DNA of 64,000 nt, taken from contig NZ_FNCG01000021.1 in the NCBI RefSeq assembly GCF_900100945.1, positions 46,016 to 110,015 on the forward strand, written 5' to 3'. This DNA is from Mucilaginibacter gossypii (GTDB lineage Bacteria; Bacteroidota; Bacteroidia; Sphingobacteriales; Sphingobacteriaceae). Below the pieces are notes generated by a model, which saw only the letters and a program-made list of their open reading frames with translations, was not told the origin of the DNA and ran no database searches. Positions 24,680 to 33,460 of the stretch are shown one piece after another. Made by a program: the position numbers and the translations under genes. The stretch's first letter is position 1. The number at the start of each line of letters is the position of its first letter.

Positions 24680-25561
24680 TCATTTATGATCCACCATTAT
24701 CATTACCGGGAAATGGTCGCTGGGCTCCTTAGCCTCATATTTATCCGATCCTTTAGCCTTTGCCCTGTAGGTATCCGTTAAGATCCCGTATCTCTTTACC
24801 GTAAAATCTTTGGTTACAAAAATATGATCGATACGGCCGCTGGTTTTACCATTAGCATCGAAGTCATTAAAAGTACCATTGGTAGCATATTTTATGGGCG
24901 ATAGCCCATAGCTATCCTTCAACGTCCCCGAGTTATTGATTACCGCGTAGCTGTCAGACGTTTGATCAACATTAAAATCGCCCGATAAAATAGCAGGCGA
25001 GTTACCGCCTAACTCTTTCACTTTTTTCAATACCAGTTTTGCGCTCTCACGGCGGGCAATCACACCTATATGGTCCATATGCAGGTTAAAGTAGTAAAAC
25101 TTGTAACCGGTTTTTTTCTCCCGGAAATATCCCCATGAGCATATCCTTGGAAGTGCGGCATCCCAGCCTTTGTTGGGCTTGTTGGTAATCGGCGCCATCC
25201 AGAAATCGCCATGTTTCAACAGTTTAAATTTATCCTTTTTGTAAAAAATGGCCGAGAACTCGCCGGCAGTTTTACCATCATCCCGGCCTATGCCGGTAAA
25301 AACGTACTGGGGCATGGCCTGTTTTAAACCCTCAAGCTGGTGTACCAAGCCTTCCTGGGTGCCAAAAATATCCCAGTCATGAAAGCGGATGAGCTGCGTT
25401 ATAACCGGCAGGCGCTGTTTCCAGCCATTGCCTCGTACAGAATCATCATTTGTGGCATTATCATTACGTAAATTATACGTGGCAATAGTAAGCTGATGTT
25501 GGCCATAACTTGCTGAAACAGAAAGTATAGCCATAAATAATAAAGAAAGTAGTTTTTTCAT
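24680..25561 (-). CDS. Exported endonuclease/exonuclease/phosphatase family protein
   Basis: A 293-residue protein from the ATG at 25561, which gives a clean signal peptide (MKKLLSLLFMAILSVSASYG). The fold is that of DNase I/inositol phosphatase: IATYNLRNDN, IFGTQEGLVHQLEGL (metal Glu), YYFNLHMDHIG, LSGDFNVD and SDHFPVMI at the end. All catalytic residues look intact. As an exported enzyme it may act on nucleic acids or sugar/inositol phosphates; substrate unknown. The longer frame to 25678 is rejected because a promoter element at 25597-25604 lies inside it. Confidence 0.9.
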   Translation of the reverse strand: MKKLLSLLFMAILSVSASYGQHQLTIATYNLRNDNATNDDSVRGNGWKQRLPVITQLIRFHDWDIFGTQEGLVHQLEGLKQAMPQYVFTGIGRDDGKTAGEFSAIFYKKDKFKLLKHGDFWMAPITNKPNKGWDAALPRICSWGYFREKKTGYKFYYFNLHMDHIGVIARRESAKLVLKKVKELGGNSPAILSGDFNVDQTSDSYAVINNSGTLKDSYGLSPIKYATNGTFNDFDANGKTSGRIDHIFVTKDFTVKRYGILTDTYRAKAKGSDKYEAKEPSDHFPVMIMVDHK

Positions 25562-25596
25562 AGTAATATTTAGATAAGATGCCAACGGCACTTGAA

Positions 25597-25604
25597 CAAA
25601 GTTA
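25597..25604 (-). promoter_or_regulatory. -7 promoter element of the endonuclease/phosphatase-fold gene
   Basis: TAACTTTG (minus strand) matches TAnnTTTG, 36 bp before the ATG at 25561, and supports that start. Confidence 0.5.
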
Positions 25605-25797
25605 AAAGTAAATATTACGTTATAACATAAGTTATACACTGAAGAGTATTTAACCGGCGAAAACTTACGAGGGTTCAAAATTTTGTAAGCCAGGAGTAAT
25701 TCTATTCAGAATTTAAAGAAACATGCAAGGACACCGATAACAAGCTTAGCCTGGCATTAGCTGGTATCGCTACTATCCCGAACATTGGCGGGTGAGT

Positions 25798-26622
25798 TTA
25801 CTCAAACACTACCGTTTTGTTCTTATACACAAATACCCGGTCTTCAAAAACAAGCTTTAGGGCCTTGGCTAATACGGCAGTTTCCACTTCCTGGCCGGCT
25901 TTTACCATGTCTGTCCAGCTATATGAGTGGTTTACCGGAACAATTTGCTGGGCAATGATCGGCCCTTCGTCCAACTCATTTGATACGTAGTGCGCTGTTG
26001 CCCCTATGAGTTTCACACCCCGTTCAAACGCCTGCTTATAGGGATTGGCACCTATAAACGCGGGTAAAAACGAGTGATGGATATTAATGATCTTCATCGG
26101 AAATTCAGCCACAAATTGGGGTGAGAGGATCCGCATAAATTTAGCCAGTACCACGTAATCAGGAGTATATCGTTTAATGGTACCAATCACCTTTTGTTCA
26201 AATTCAGCCTTGCTTACCTGCTCATGGCTGATATGATAAAAAGGAATGTCAAATCGCTCGCATATGTTTTGCAGCTTGGCGTGATTACCGATAACGCATT
26301 GCACACTTGCGCCCAGGGTATTAAAGTGGTTACGCACCAGGATATCGCTCAGGCAATGATACTCTTTGGTAGCCAGTACAACCACTTTCTTCACGGGCTC
26401 AGGGTTTACTGAAATATAAGCCCCTTCGGGCAGTATCTTACGTAATGAATCTTCGAGGCTGGCGTCGTCGCCTTGTTCAACTTCCAGGCGCGTAAAAAAA
26501 ACATTTTCGTTATGATCAACATGCTCTCGCATGGAAACTATATTGAGCAGGTGTTTGGCTAATGTTGCAGATATGGCCGCCACTAGGCCCACTTTGTCTT
26601 TACACTGTATTACAATAATCAT
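25798..26622 (-). CDS. purU: Formyltetrahydrofolate deformylase PurU
   Basis: A cytoplasmic enzyme of 274 residues. An N-terminal ACT domain (about 1-80; IVIQCKDKVGLVAAISATLA) precedes a formyltransferase-like catalytic domain with NIHHSFLPAF and GATAHYVSNELDEGP, which hold the catalytic His and Asp. It hydrolyses 10-formyl-THF to formate and THF, balancing one-carbon units and purine synthesis. Length and domain order fit the family exactly. It is monocistronic in this window. Confidence 0.93.
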   Translation of the reverse strand: MIIVIQCKDKVGLVAAISATLAKHLLNIVSMREHVDHNENVFFTRLEVEQGDDASLEDSLRKILPEGAYISVNPEPVKKVVVLATKEYHCLSDILVRNHFNTLGASVQCVIGNHAKLQNICERFDIPFYHISHEQVSKAEFEQKVIGTIKRYTPDYVVLAKFMRILSPQFVAEFPMKIINIHHSFLPAFIGANPYKQAFERGVKLIGATAHYVSNELDEGPIIAQQIVPVNHSYSWTDMVKAGQEVETAVLAKALKLVFEDRVFVYKNKTVVFE

Positions 26623-26742
26623 GGTTTAATGATACAAAGAATTTTGCTGAATATATAACAAGCATTTCTCTTTAAATTATTCTACAACTTATTGTAGCAA
26701 AGCCATGTGCTGTACCGTAAGGTATCTTATAAACCCACAATT

Positions 26743-27165
26743 ATGAAAATTATCCTGTTAGCAGTATCCATAATTTTATTAGGTAGTATAACCGCCTGTA
26801 ATAAAGGCGATCTTCCCGGCCCGGGCAGCAGCAGTATTGTTGGCAAATGGCGCTGGATAAAATCAGTTGGCGGTATTGGCGGCTTTACCGTTACGCCACA
26901 AAGCAGCGGCTACAATATTCGAAATGAATTTTATGCTGATAGCAGTTTCAAAAGGTTCCAAAACAACGTGCTACAGATTAGCGGCAATTTTCGCACTACT
27001 CCAAACTATCAATATAGCCCAACAGAAAAGGCAGATATATTATTGATCTCCGGGCCTACGCTTGATACTCGCCCGGTTTCATACCTCATAAGGCACGATA
27101 CGCTTTACCTGAATGAGATTTATATAGCCGATGGGTATAGTGAGGTATATGTACGGATGAAATAA
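26743..27165 (+). CDS. Hypothetical lipoprotein, lipocalin-like
   Basis: A 140-residue protein from the ATG at 26743, giving a signal with lipobox ITAC. The mature part begins with a Gly/Pro/Ser linker, then SIVGKWRWIKSVGG, typical of small lipocalin-like lipoproteins in Bacteroidota. Strand-like repeats and a final VYVRMK strand follow. Ligand and function unknown. The 12-residue upstream extension (from 26707) is rejected because it would precede the signal sequence. Confidence 0.75.
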   Translation: MKIILLAVSIILLGSITACNKGDLPGPGSSSIVGKWRWIKSVGGIGGFTVTPQSSGYNIRNEFYADSSFKRFQNNVLQISGNFRTTPNYQYSPTEKADILLISGPTLDTRPVSYLIRHDTLYLNEIYIADGYSEVYVRMK

Positions 27166-27200
27166 TTGCCGTTACTCCCCCCGGCACCGCTATGCTCGTT

Positions 27201-27241
27201 ACCTCCTCTCTAAATAAGCATAAAGAGAGGAGGTGTTTTTT
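27201..27241 (+). terminator. Intrinsic terminator after the lipocalin-like gene
   Basis: ACCTCCTCTCT (27201-27211) pairs perfectly with AGAGAGGAGGT (27224-27234) and is followed by G and seven T. It is 36 bp after the stop codon. Confidence 0.8.
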
Positions 27242-27315
27242 GCCCGCTTTGCAACGCAGAGAAGAACACAGGAGGGGGTAAGTAAACTGTAAGCTACACT
27301 TACCTTATATAATAG

Positions 27316-27678
27316 TTATTTAGCGTAATGCCCTATCTTCATCATATCCCGTACGGCGCTTGCTAATGAGGACTTCTCATTATTATCGAGTTCTTTTTTC
27401 TTTTCGCCATCATTAAACTGATAGGTAATACGCCCGTTATAATCGCTTTCGGCACTTATTTCAAAGTCATTATTTTTGTATTTTACCTTCCCATTAGGCG
27501 AGATCCTGCTGATGCCCGTGCTATCAGCGGTAAAATACACGTGCCCCCAGTATTCAATCCGTCTTACTCTACCATCAGCGTTTTCAGAAATCACTGTATG
27601 CCTTCCGCCTATGTGGCAGGCATCTAATAAGGCTATCAAACCTATGACAACCAATACATAACCTAATAATTTTTTCAT
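27316..27678 (-). CDS. Hypothetical lipoprotein
   Basis: A 120-residue protein. The N-terminus MKKLLGYVLVVIGLIALLDAC is a lipoprotein signal with Cys21 as anchor. The mature part is predicted all-beta with alternating charged strands (VRRIEYWGHVYFT, ISAESDYNGRITYQF). No known domain recognised. It is 24 bp downstream of the DUF998 gene and is probably in its transcript, suggesting a shared envelope role. Confidence 0.7.
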   Translation of the reverse strand: MKKLLGYVLVVIGLIALLDACHIGGRHTVISENADGRVRRIEYWGHVYFTADSTGISRISPNGKVKYKNNDFEISAESDYNGRITYQFNDGEKKKELDNNEKSSLASAVRDMMKIGHYAK

Positions 27679-27701
27679 GTTGTTGTTTTTTTTAATGTTG
27701 A

Positions 27702-28319
27702 TTATTTTAATTGACGCTGCTCTTTGATGTTGAGCAGTTTAATAAAGCAGGAGCCGAGCGATATAAACCAAACCGACCAACCCAGGTGGGCCAATCTTTG
27801 AATAAGCCCGGTATAATTGTTTTGAATAGTAGCCGAAGGAATGAAGCGGATAAAGATGAGCAGCATAATACCCAGGCTTAATAGCGAAAGCTTCCTGATC
27901 TGTCTAAACTCCTCTCCCCGCCATAAGATAGCAGAAAGCAGCGCACCTGCGTAAAGGAGTAAAAACACCGGCCCGGATGCCGAATGCAGCGGGTTGCCTG
28001 CATGAAATATAGCCGCCCAGCCAAACATGATAGGGAAACCTATCACCCCAAACACCGGCAGGATATTAAGCCCCAACTGGCTGCAAGCAATAAACAGGCC
28101 CGCCATAAAAAACACGCTGAGCACTGTATTGAGCAGCGTAAATGTTTCCATCAGCGTTTCAGATTTTGTGCCGATAGCGCCCAGCTCACTGATTGTATTG
28201 CTGAAATGATTGTAATTACCATGCACAAACCCGCAAACAATGGTTGAAAGCCAAAATACAATGGGAATAATGATGCCGGTATAGAGTAGCGGTTTAGTGT
28301 CCATTTTAATAATATTCAA
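27702..28319 (-). CDS. DUF998 multi-pass membrane protein
   Basis: A 205-residue integral membrane protein with six hydrophobic segments. The first (LLYTGIIIPIVFWLSTIVCG) is followed by the DUF998 signature HGNYNHFSNTISELGAIGTK. Function of the family is unknown; it is often found in Bacteroidota and actinomycetes near regulators. Start at 28319 is an ATG; an internal ATG five codons later is also possible. A complete promoter and paired palindromes lie directly upstream, so expression is likely under a specific repressor. It leads a two-gene unit with the lipoprotein behind it. Confidence 0.85.
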   Translation of the reverse strand: MNIIKMDTKPLLYTGIIIPIVFWLSTIVCGFVHGNYNHFSNTISELGAIGTKSETLMETFTLLNTVLSVFFMAGLFIACSQLGLNILPVFGVIGFPIMFGWAAIFHAGNPLHSASGPVFLLLYAGALLSAILWRGEEFRQIRKLSLLSLGIMLLIFIRFIPSATIQNNYTGLIQRLAHLGWSVWFISLGSCFIKLLNIKEQRQLK

Positions 28320-28341
28320 CTTGTTTTTCTTTCGACTAAAA

Positions 28342-28372
28342 CAAAGTTAATATTAAACATGGTACTATACAA
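28342..28372 (-). promoter_or_regulatory. Promoter of the DUF998 gene
   Basis: Both Bacteroidota elements are present on the minus strand: -33 TTG (28372-28370), 20-bp spacer, -7 TAACTTTG (28349-28342). The start codon is 23 bp further on. Confidence 0.6.
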
Positions 28373-28387
28373 TACATAGTACTATGT
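28357..28387. promoter_or_regulatory. Two palindromic operator-like sites overlapping the DUF998 promoter
   Basis: ACATAGTACTATGT (28374-28387) is a perfect 14-bp palindrome. ACATGGTACTATAC (28357-28370) matches it at 11 of 14 positions, with centres 17 bp apart. The pair brackets the -33 TTG, a classic place for a dimeric repressor. The regulator is not in the window. Confidence 0.55.
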
Positions 28388-28598
28388 TTTTTATTTTATT
28401 TTTTCAAAACTCTTTAATGGCTTCGCCAAAATGTGTTAGTTTAAAAATGGATTGACGAAACCTGAATTTGATTTAGATGCACTTCGCCCTTGTCAGGCAG
28501 GGAGGGGGGCAACACAGCGTAATATCACAGAGATGAAACAGATACCGGTTATACCCATACATTTATTCACCATCACAAAAATGTGCTAACTTCGCGGC

Positions 28599-29648
28599 AT
28601 GTATCAGTTGATAAAACCCATCCTGTTTAAGTTCGATCCGGAAAATGTGCATTACTTTGTTACCCGCAACCTGAAGCGCTTTAATCGTTTTCCGGGTGGT
28701 GCATCGTTAAGTAAAGCGATGTGGGATGTAAAAGATCCGAAGCTTGAACGCGAGGTTTTTGGTCTGAAGTTCAGGAACCCGGTTGGACTGGCTGCAGGTT
28801 TTGATAAAAACGCCGAAATGATGGGCGAAATGGCCAACCTTGGTTTTGGTTTTGTTGAGATTGGTACTGTTACACCGCTGCCGCAACCTGGTAACGAAAA
28901 GCCACGCATGTTCCGCCTGCCGGAAGATAGCGCGCTCATTAACCGCATGGGGTTTAATAATTTTGGTGTAGACATAGCTGCCGAACGAATCGCAGCTTTC
29001 AGGCGCGATCAGAAAAATATCAACAAACAACTGATCATTGGCGGCAACATTGGTAAAAACAAGGTTACCCCTAATGAGGATGCTGTTAACGACTACATTA
29101 AATGCTTTGACCGCCTGTTTGATGTAGTTGATTATTTTGTAGTAAACGTAAGTTCACCCAATACTCCGGGCTTGCGTGCCCTGCAGGAAAAGGGACCTTT
29201 GATGGAAATTTTGAATACATTACAGCAACGTAATAATAAAAACGGTATCAGCAGACCTATCCTGCTAAAAATAGCGCCTGATTTAACTGATTCCCAACTG
29301 GACGATATTGTTGATATTGTGCAGCAAACAGGCATAGCCGGGGTAATTGCCACCAATACCACTATCAGCCGTGAAAACCTTTCATCTCCATCGAAATTAA
29401 AAGGAGAAACCGGCGGTTTGAGTGGTAAGCCACTTACCCAACGCTCAACAGAAGTTATTGCTTATCTGCATAAAAAATCTAACGGATCATTCCCCATCAT
29501 CGGAGTGGGGGGGATTCACTCTGCCGAAGATGCCATTGAGAAGCTGAATGCAGGTGCATCTTTGGTACAGCTTTATACTGGCTTTATTTATGAAGGGCCT
29601 GGGCTGATTGGAAGGATTAACAGGAAGCTTCTGAACCGTGATTCTTAG
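28599..29648 (+). CDS. pyrD: Quinone-dependent dihydroorotate dehydrogenase (class 2)
   Basis: A 349-residue membrane-associated flavoenzyme. The N-terminal helix (MYQLIKPILFKFDPENVHYF) is the class 2 quinone-binding/membrane segment. The FMN site includes NPVGLAAGFDKNAEM and IGVGGIHSAEDAIEKL, and VNVSSPNTPGL carries the catalytic Ser base of class 2 enzymes. It oxidises dihydroorotate to orotate in pyrimidine synthesis, passing electrons to menaquinone. A -7-like TAACTTCG lies about 10 bp before the ATG, implying a very short leader. Full length, no oddities. Confidence 0.95.
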   Translation: MYQLIKPILFKFDPENVHYFVTRNLKRFNRFPGGASLSKAMWDVKDPKLEREVFGLKFRNPVGLAAGFDKNAEMMGEMANLGFGFVEIGTVTPLPQPGNEKPRMFRLPEDSALINRMGFNNFGVDIAAERIAAFRRDQKNINKQLIIGGNIGKNKVTPNEDAVNDYIKCFDRLFDVVDYFVVNVSSPNTPGLRALQEKGPLMEILNTLQQRNNKNGISRPILLKIAPDLTDSQLDDIVDIVQQTGIAGVIATNTTISRENLSSPSKLKGETGGLSGKPLTQRSTEVIAYLHKKSNGSFPIIGVGGIHSAEDAIEKLNAGASLVQLYTGFIYEGPGLIGRINRKLLNRDS

Positions 29649-29830
29649 TATTTGAGGATTGCCCTGAAATATACATTTTGATGCCGGATATCCCCGTTTC
29701 CTCGCGGAGACCTTATGCCTTTTAGTTTATTGAATGATATTTTTGTCTGAATCCGTAAGGACATGGGCTTCGGAAGAAAATATCAAGTCCATCCTCAAAT
29801 CCTGACAATCATGGTTCAAAATCATAATGC

Positions 29831-29872
29831 AAAAAAAGTCCCGCCGGAAACCGGCAGGACTTTAAATTTTTT
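29831..29872. terminator. Bidirectional intrinsic terminator
   Basis: AAAGTCCCGCCGG and CCGGCAGGACTTT pair with one mismatch around a three-base loop. T-runs follow on both strands, so it can end pyrD transcripts and those of the minus-strand small gene at 29891-30064. Confidence 0.75.
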
Positions 29873-29890
29873 TTCCGAAGAAAGAGAGAA

Positions 29891-30064
29891 TTATTTGCCT
29901 AATGCGATATCTAAAGCTGCATTGTTTTTAGCTATCTGGCTGTGTTTTGACTCAGCAGAACGGCTTCCGTATTCAAGGTTAGTAGCCAGTTTCAAGAACT
30001 GTACTTCCAAGCGTGAAAAAGTTTTATTTCTCCTGTCTTTTCTTTTTAAACGAGTAACGCCCAT
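29891..30064 (-). CDS. Small basic protein of 57 residues
   Basis: A complete short frame from ATG (30064) to TAA (29891). It starts MGVTRLKRKDRRNKTFSRLE and ends IAKNNAALDIALGK. It is strongly basic at the N-terminus and helical throughout, suggesting RNA or ribosome binding, but I recognise no named family. Support for reality: it sits between the tRNA-Cys gene just upstream (30 bp) and an intrinsic terminator 19 bp after its stop, and its codons are normal. It may be co-transcribed with the tRNA. Confidence 0.7.
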   Translation of the reverse strand: MGVTRLKRKDRRNKTFSRLEVQFLKLATNLEYGSRSAESKHSQIAKNNAALDIALGK

Positions 30065-30094
30065 TGTCTTTTATTTTAAATTTTTTTAACCCTG

Positions 30095-30165
30095 AGGTCG
30101 GAAGCGGATTCGAACCGCTGTAAAAGGTTTTGCAGACCTCTGCCTAGCCACTCGGCCATCCGACC
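30095..30165 (-). tRNA. tRNA-Cys (anticodon GCA)
   Basis: A 71-nt cloverleaf: 7-bp acceptor GGTCGGA/TCCGACC, D arm GCC/GGC, anticodon stem GAGGT/ACCTT with loop CTGCAAA (U33, GCA), T arm AGCGG-TTCGAAT-CCGCT, discriminator U73. No encoded CCA. This is the normal elongator tRNA-Cys and the yardstick for the odd copy at 6847-6917. Confidence 0.95.
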
Positions 30166-30211
30166 CTTTTTTAAGGACTGCAAAGATAGTAATTATTTTT
30201 AGCGGGCAAAT

Positions 30212-30961
30212 TTATTTGAACGAATTTCTTTTTATTTCTGAACATAATATGGCCGTAGCTATAGCTACATTCAATGATTCGGCATAACCTATCCGGGGTA
30301 TAGTTACTGTTTTATTTATTAACTGCTGTATTTCAGGGCGTAAGCCATTACCCTCGTTGCCCATAGCCAGTAAACCTTCATGGCCGAAATTGGTGCTGTA
30401 GATATTTTCGCCATCGAGCATGGCGCCAAATAAAGGAAGCTTTATTTCGGCGAGGATGGTCGTTAAATTGCCGTAATGCACGTTTACCCGAGCTAATGAG
30501 CCCATGGTAGCCTGTACCACTTTGGGGTTATAAACATCAACGGTATCGTCAGAACAGATAATATCGGTAATGCCAAACCAGTCGGCCGTGCGGATAATGG
30601 TGCCCATATTGCCGGGGTCCTGCACCCCATCAAGTATCAGCGAGAACTTGTTTTTCAGTAAGTTATAATTTAATCGGGGCCATTTTGGTATTTTAATCAA
30701 ACCAATTACATCCTGCGGGGTTTTCAAACTGCTGATCTTTTCCAGATCTGAAGATGAAATTTCCTGAAAATTTATTTTTCGGGATAAATTCATCATTTTT
30801 GGAGCAATTTCGGATGTATGGTATATAGCATCAACCTGGTATGCAGCGTTTACAAATTCAACAACTGATTTGTAACCCTCAACCAAAAACAAGCCATGCT
30901 CTTTACGGAATTTTTTATGTTGTAAGGATTTTAATAAACTGATCTGTGATTTTGAAAGCAT
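30212..30961 (-). CDS. TrmH/SpoU-family RNA 2'-O-ribose methyltransferase
   Basis: A 249-residue enzyme. The N-terminus (SQISLLKSLQHKKFRKEHGL) is the substrate-binding domain of the SpoU group. The C-terminal trefoil-knot SAM domain has LILDGVQDPGNMGTIIRTAD, MGNEGNGLRPEI and IPRIGYAESLNVAIATAIL (SpoU motifs 1-3). It methylates a ribose in rRNA or tRNA; the target is not predictable. Its start codon region overlaps that of the divergent outer-membrane protein gene by 16 bp, so the two must be controlled from inside one another. Confidence 0.92.
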   Translation of the reverse strand: MLSKSQISLLKSLQHKKFRKEHGLFLVEGYKSVVEFVNAAYQVDAIYHTSEIAPKMMNLSRKINFQEISSSDLEKISSLKTPQDVIGLIKIPKWPRLNYNLLKNKFSLILDGVQDPGNMGTIIRTADWFGITDIICSDDTVDVYNPKVVQATMGSLARVNVHYGNLTTILAEIKLPLFGAMLDGENIYSTNFGHEGLLAMGNEGNGLRPEIQQLINKTVTIPRIGYAESLNVAIATAILCSEIKRNSFK

Positions 30962-33312
30962 ATACTAAGCCTGCTGTTTACCGCCTTACAATATTAAGTA
31001 TTTTACTGGTTATTATCGGTTCGGGCTGCAGCATTACCCGTGGCATCCGTAAAGATCAGGCGCTTATACGCAAAATTACTATAAAAGGTATTGATGAGCA
31101 ATTTGCCGAGACCGCTATAAATTATGTGGATAAGGAGCAACAACCCAATAACTGGCTCAATCTGCAGTTGTACTATACTTTTAGCAATAAAGGTAAAAAA
31201 AATATAGGCGAAGCCCCCGTTGTTGTTGATAGTAACCTGATCGAGTACTCGCGTGTACAGATGGAAAAATACATCCGCAGCCGTGGTTACCTCAAAGCAA
31301 AGGTCACCGACAGTGTAGTGATAAAAAAGCAAAAGGCTGAGCTGATTTTTACTGCTAATGAGGGACCTATGTTCCGCATCCGCAAATTTACTGATAGTAT
31401 TGCCGATAATAATATTAAAGCATTGTATAATGGTAACCGCAACAGGATATCACACATACAGCCGGGCGGCAGGTTTGACACTGATAGTTTAGCTTACGAC
31501 CGCGATCAGCTCTATTTGCTGATGAAGCATAACGGCTACTACGACTTTTACAGGCAGTATATCAATTTTACCTATGATTCTACCTTTAACAGCAGTGTGG
31601 TTGATGTAAAAATGATCATTGATAATCCGGCGGGGAAAACACAGCACCCGGTTTATACTATCAACAATACATTAATTACGATATCAAACAGCCAGGGGCG
31701 TACACCGGGCAAAGTTGATACGATACAGGTTGATTCACAATTCAGGTTTGTTGACTACTCAAAAAGGTTTAAACCAAGGGTAGTAACCGATTACGTTTTT
31801 CAGAAAAAAGGCGAAATATACGATATTGATAAGCAAACACGCACCACCACTCGCTTATCAGAATTAAATGTTTTCAGAAATGTGCCCAACCCCGTTTACG
31901 AAAAACTGAAGGATAGCTCTAACAGGCTTAATACCCGGATAGATATTGTGCCGCTTAAACGGATGAGTGACCGTGTAGAGGGTGAGGTGCTTTTTAGCGG
32001 CGGTCGTTTTGGTTATAACGTGGGTAATACTTTTACCGACAGGAATTTATTTAAACAGGCTGCTATATTGCAGCTAAAAGTTAACTGGAGCATCCTTTTT
32101 GATAACGGCAATACTGTTGGTAATGATCACAGCAGTATTCAAAACCAGGAGTTTAGGGTAGGGGCACAGCTTGTCTATCCGCGACTTTTGCTTCCGTTCA
32201 AATTTCCGTTTCTTGGTAAATTTGCGGTTCCGCATACCACGTTTTCATCAAACTATTCATTGTTTTACCAAAAAGATTTGGTTAAGCGCGAAAGTTTTAT
32301 CAATTCCATCACTTACGACTTTTTTGATACGCCGTATAAAACGCATACTATTACGCCCATTAACATTGAGTTTTCGAGAGGTATAATTGATCCGGCTGCA
32401 AGGGCGGCGCTGCTTGCTCAAAACAGGTACTCCTATGTTTATTTAATCGGGCGTACGGTTTTTACATCCGGTAGCCAATACACTTACCAGGTTAATGCCA
32501 TAAAGCTTAATGGTTATGAAAACTTTACCTATTTCCGGGGGAGTTTAGATATTGGCGGAAATTTTCTTAACCTGGTAAGCAATCTCACCAATGCTCCTAA
32601 AGATACTCTTGGGCAACACAAGCTTTTTGGATATACCTTTGCGCAGTATACCAAAGTTGAGCTTGATACGCGCATCTACCGAAATTTTGGCGGCGAAAAA
32701 CAATTTGTTTTCCGCATAAACCCGGGTATAGGCATCGCTTACGGTAATAGCAATCAGCTTATTTTTGAAAAGAATTTTTATGCAGGTGGAGCCAATGATA
32801 TCAGGGCCTGGCTGCCGCGCACATTAGGCCCGGGACAATTTAACCGCGCTTCATTTTATGGAACTGATGTTAATAACCGGGCACGCCTGAAATATCTTGA
32901 TCAGTTTGGCGAGATTAAATTTATCACCAATGCCGAGTACCGGTACCTGTTGGCAAATAACTTTTTTGGTGCAAAACTCAAAGGTGCGGTTTTTGTTGAT
33001 GCCGGTAATGTATGGCGCTTGCATGACGAGCCTGACAACCCCAACGGGCAGTTTAAACTGAACAATTTTTTAAGCTCAACGGCTTTAGGTATCGGCACTG
33101 GGTTGAGGTTTGATTTAAGTTTCTTCGTTTTTAGACTCGATGCAGCCTTTAAACTAAAAGACCCGCAATTTAGCGGAGCTAACCAATGGGTGCTGATTAA
33201 CCATGCCGGCGAACTGTTTAGCAAAGGTTCATTCAAACAAGCTTACAAAGCAGCCAACGGAGAAGATTACAACTTTATGCAGTTGAACTTTGGTATTGGA
33301 TTACCGTTTTAA
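30946..33312 (+). CDS. TamA/BamA-family (Omp85) outer-membrane lipoprotein
   Basis: A 788-residue protein starting at GTG (TTG at 30952 also possible). The signal ends in a lipobox (IIGSGC), giving an N-terminal lipid anchor, as in Bacteroidota TamL proteins. POTRA-like domains follow (about 40-330) and then an Omp85 barrel with FYAGGANDIRAWLPRTLGPG, the conserved substrate-loop region, ending in a strand with a terminal Phe (LNFGIGLPF). It inserts or assembles outer-membrane or secreted proteins. It is divergent from, and overlaps, the SpoU methyltransferase gene, a neighbourhood I associate with this phylum. Confidence 0.92.
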   Translation: MILKAYTKPAVYRLTILSILLVIIGSGCSITRGIRKDQALIRKITIKGIDEQFAETAINYVDKEQQPNNWLNLQLYYTFSNKGKKNIGEAPVVVDSNLIEYSRVQMEKYIRSRGYLKAKVTDSVVIKKQKAELIFTANEGPMFRIRKFTDSIADNNIKALYNGNRNRISHIQPGGRFDTDSLAYDRDQLYLLMKHNGYYDFYRQYINFTYDSTFNSSVVDVKMIIDNPAGKTQHPVYTINNTLITISNSQGRTPGKVDTIQVDSQFRFVDYSKRFKPRVVTDYVFQKKGEIYDIDKQTRTTTRLSELNVFRNVPNPVYEKLKDSSNRLNTRIDIVPLKRMSDRVEGEVLFSGGRFGYNVGNTFTDRNLFKQAAILQLKVNWSILFDNGNTVGNDHSSIQNQEFRVGAQLVYPRLLLPFKFPFLGKFAVPHTTFSSNYSLFYQKDLVKRESFINSITYDFFDTPYKTHTITPINIEFSRGIIDPAARAALLAQNRYSYVYLIGRTVFTSGSQYTYQVNAIKLNGYENFTYFRGSLDIGGNFLNLVSNLTNAPKDTLGQHKLFGYTFAQYTKVELDTRIYRNFGGEKQFVFRINPGIGIAYGNSNQLIFEKNFYAGGANDIRAWLPRTLGPGQFNRASFYGTDVNNRARLKYLDQFGEIKFITNAEYRYLLANNFFGAKLKGAVFVDAGNVWRLHDEPDNPNGQFKLNNFLSSTALGIGTGLRFDLSFFVFRLDAAFKLKDPQFSGANQWVLINHAGELFSKGSFKQAYKAANGEDYNFMQLNFGIGLPF

Positions 33313-33320
33313 GATTTTTA

Positions 33321-33458
33321 GGTAAAAGGATAAAGGTGAAAGGCAAAAGGTAGCTGCAGCTTTACGTTTGCATCTGTTTTTAAACCTTTTACTTTTCGTT
33401 TTGCTTTCACCTCTCCCTAAAAAAACTTTAACCTTTCGCCTTTGACCTTTTACCTTCC
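33321..33458. repeat. Purine-rich AAAGG repeat array, copy 1
   Basis: A run of AAAGG-type units (AGGTAAAAGGATAAAGGTG and so on, 33321-33350) is followed by GTAGCTGCAGCTTTAC. The complementary CCTTT-type run (about 33422-33455) gives an imperfect inverted repeat. The left part is nearly identical to 35976-36008 next to the SGNH gene. Confidence 0.6.
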
Positions 33459-33460
33459 TT

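Noticed and set aside
29763..30089. Plus-strand frame of 108 codons
   Set aside because: It is the antisense shadow of the terminator and the 57-residue minus-strand gene; composition is not protein-like.
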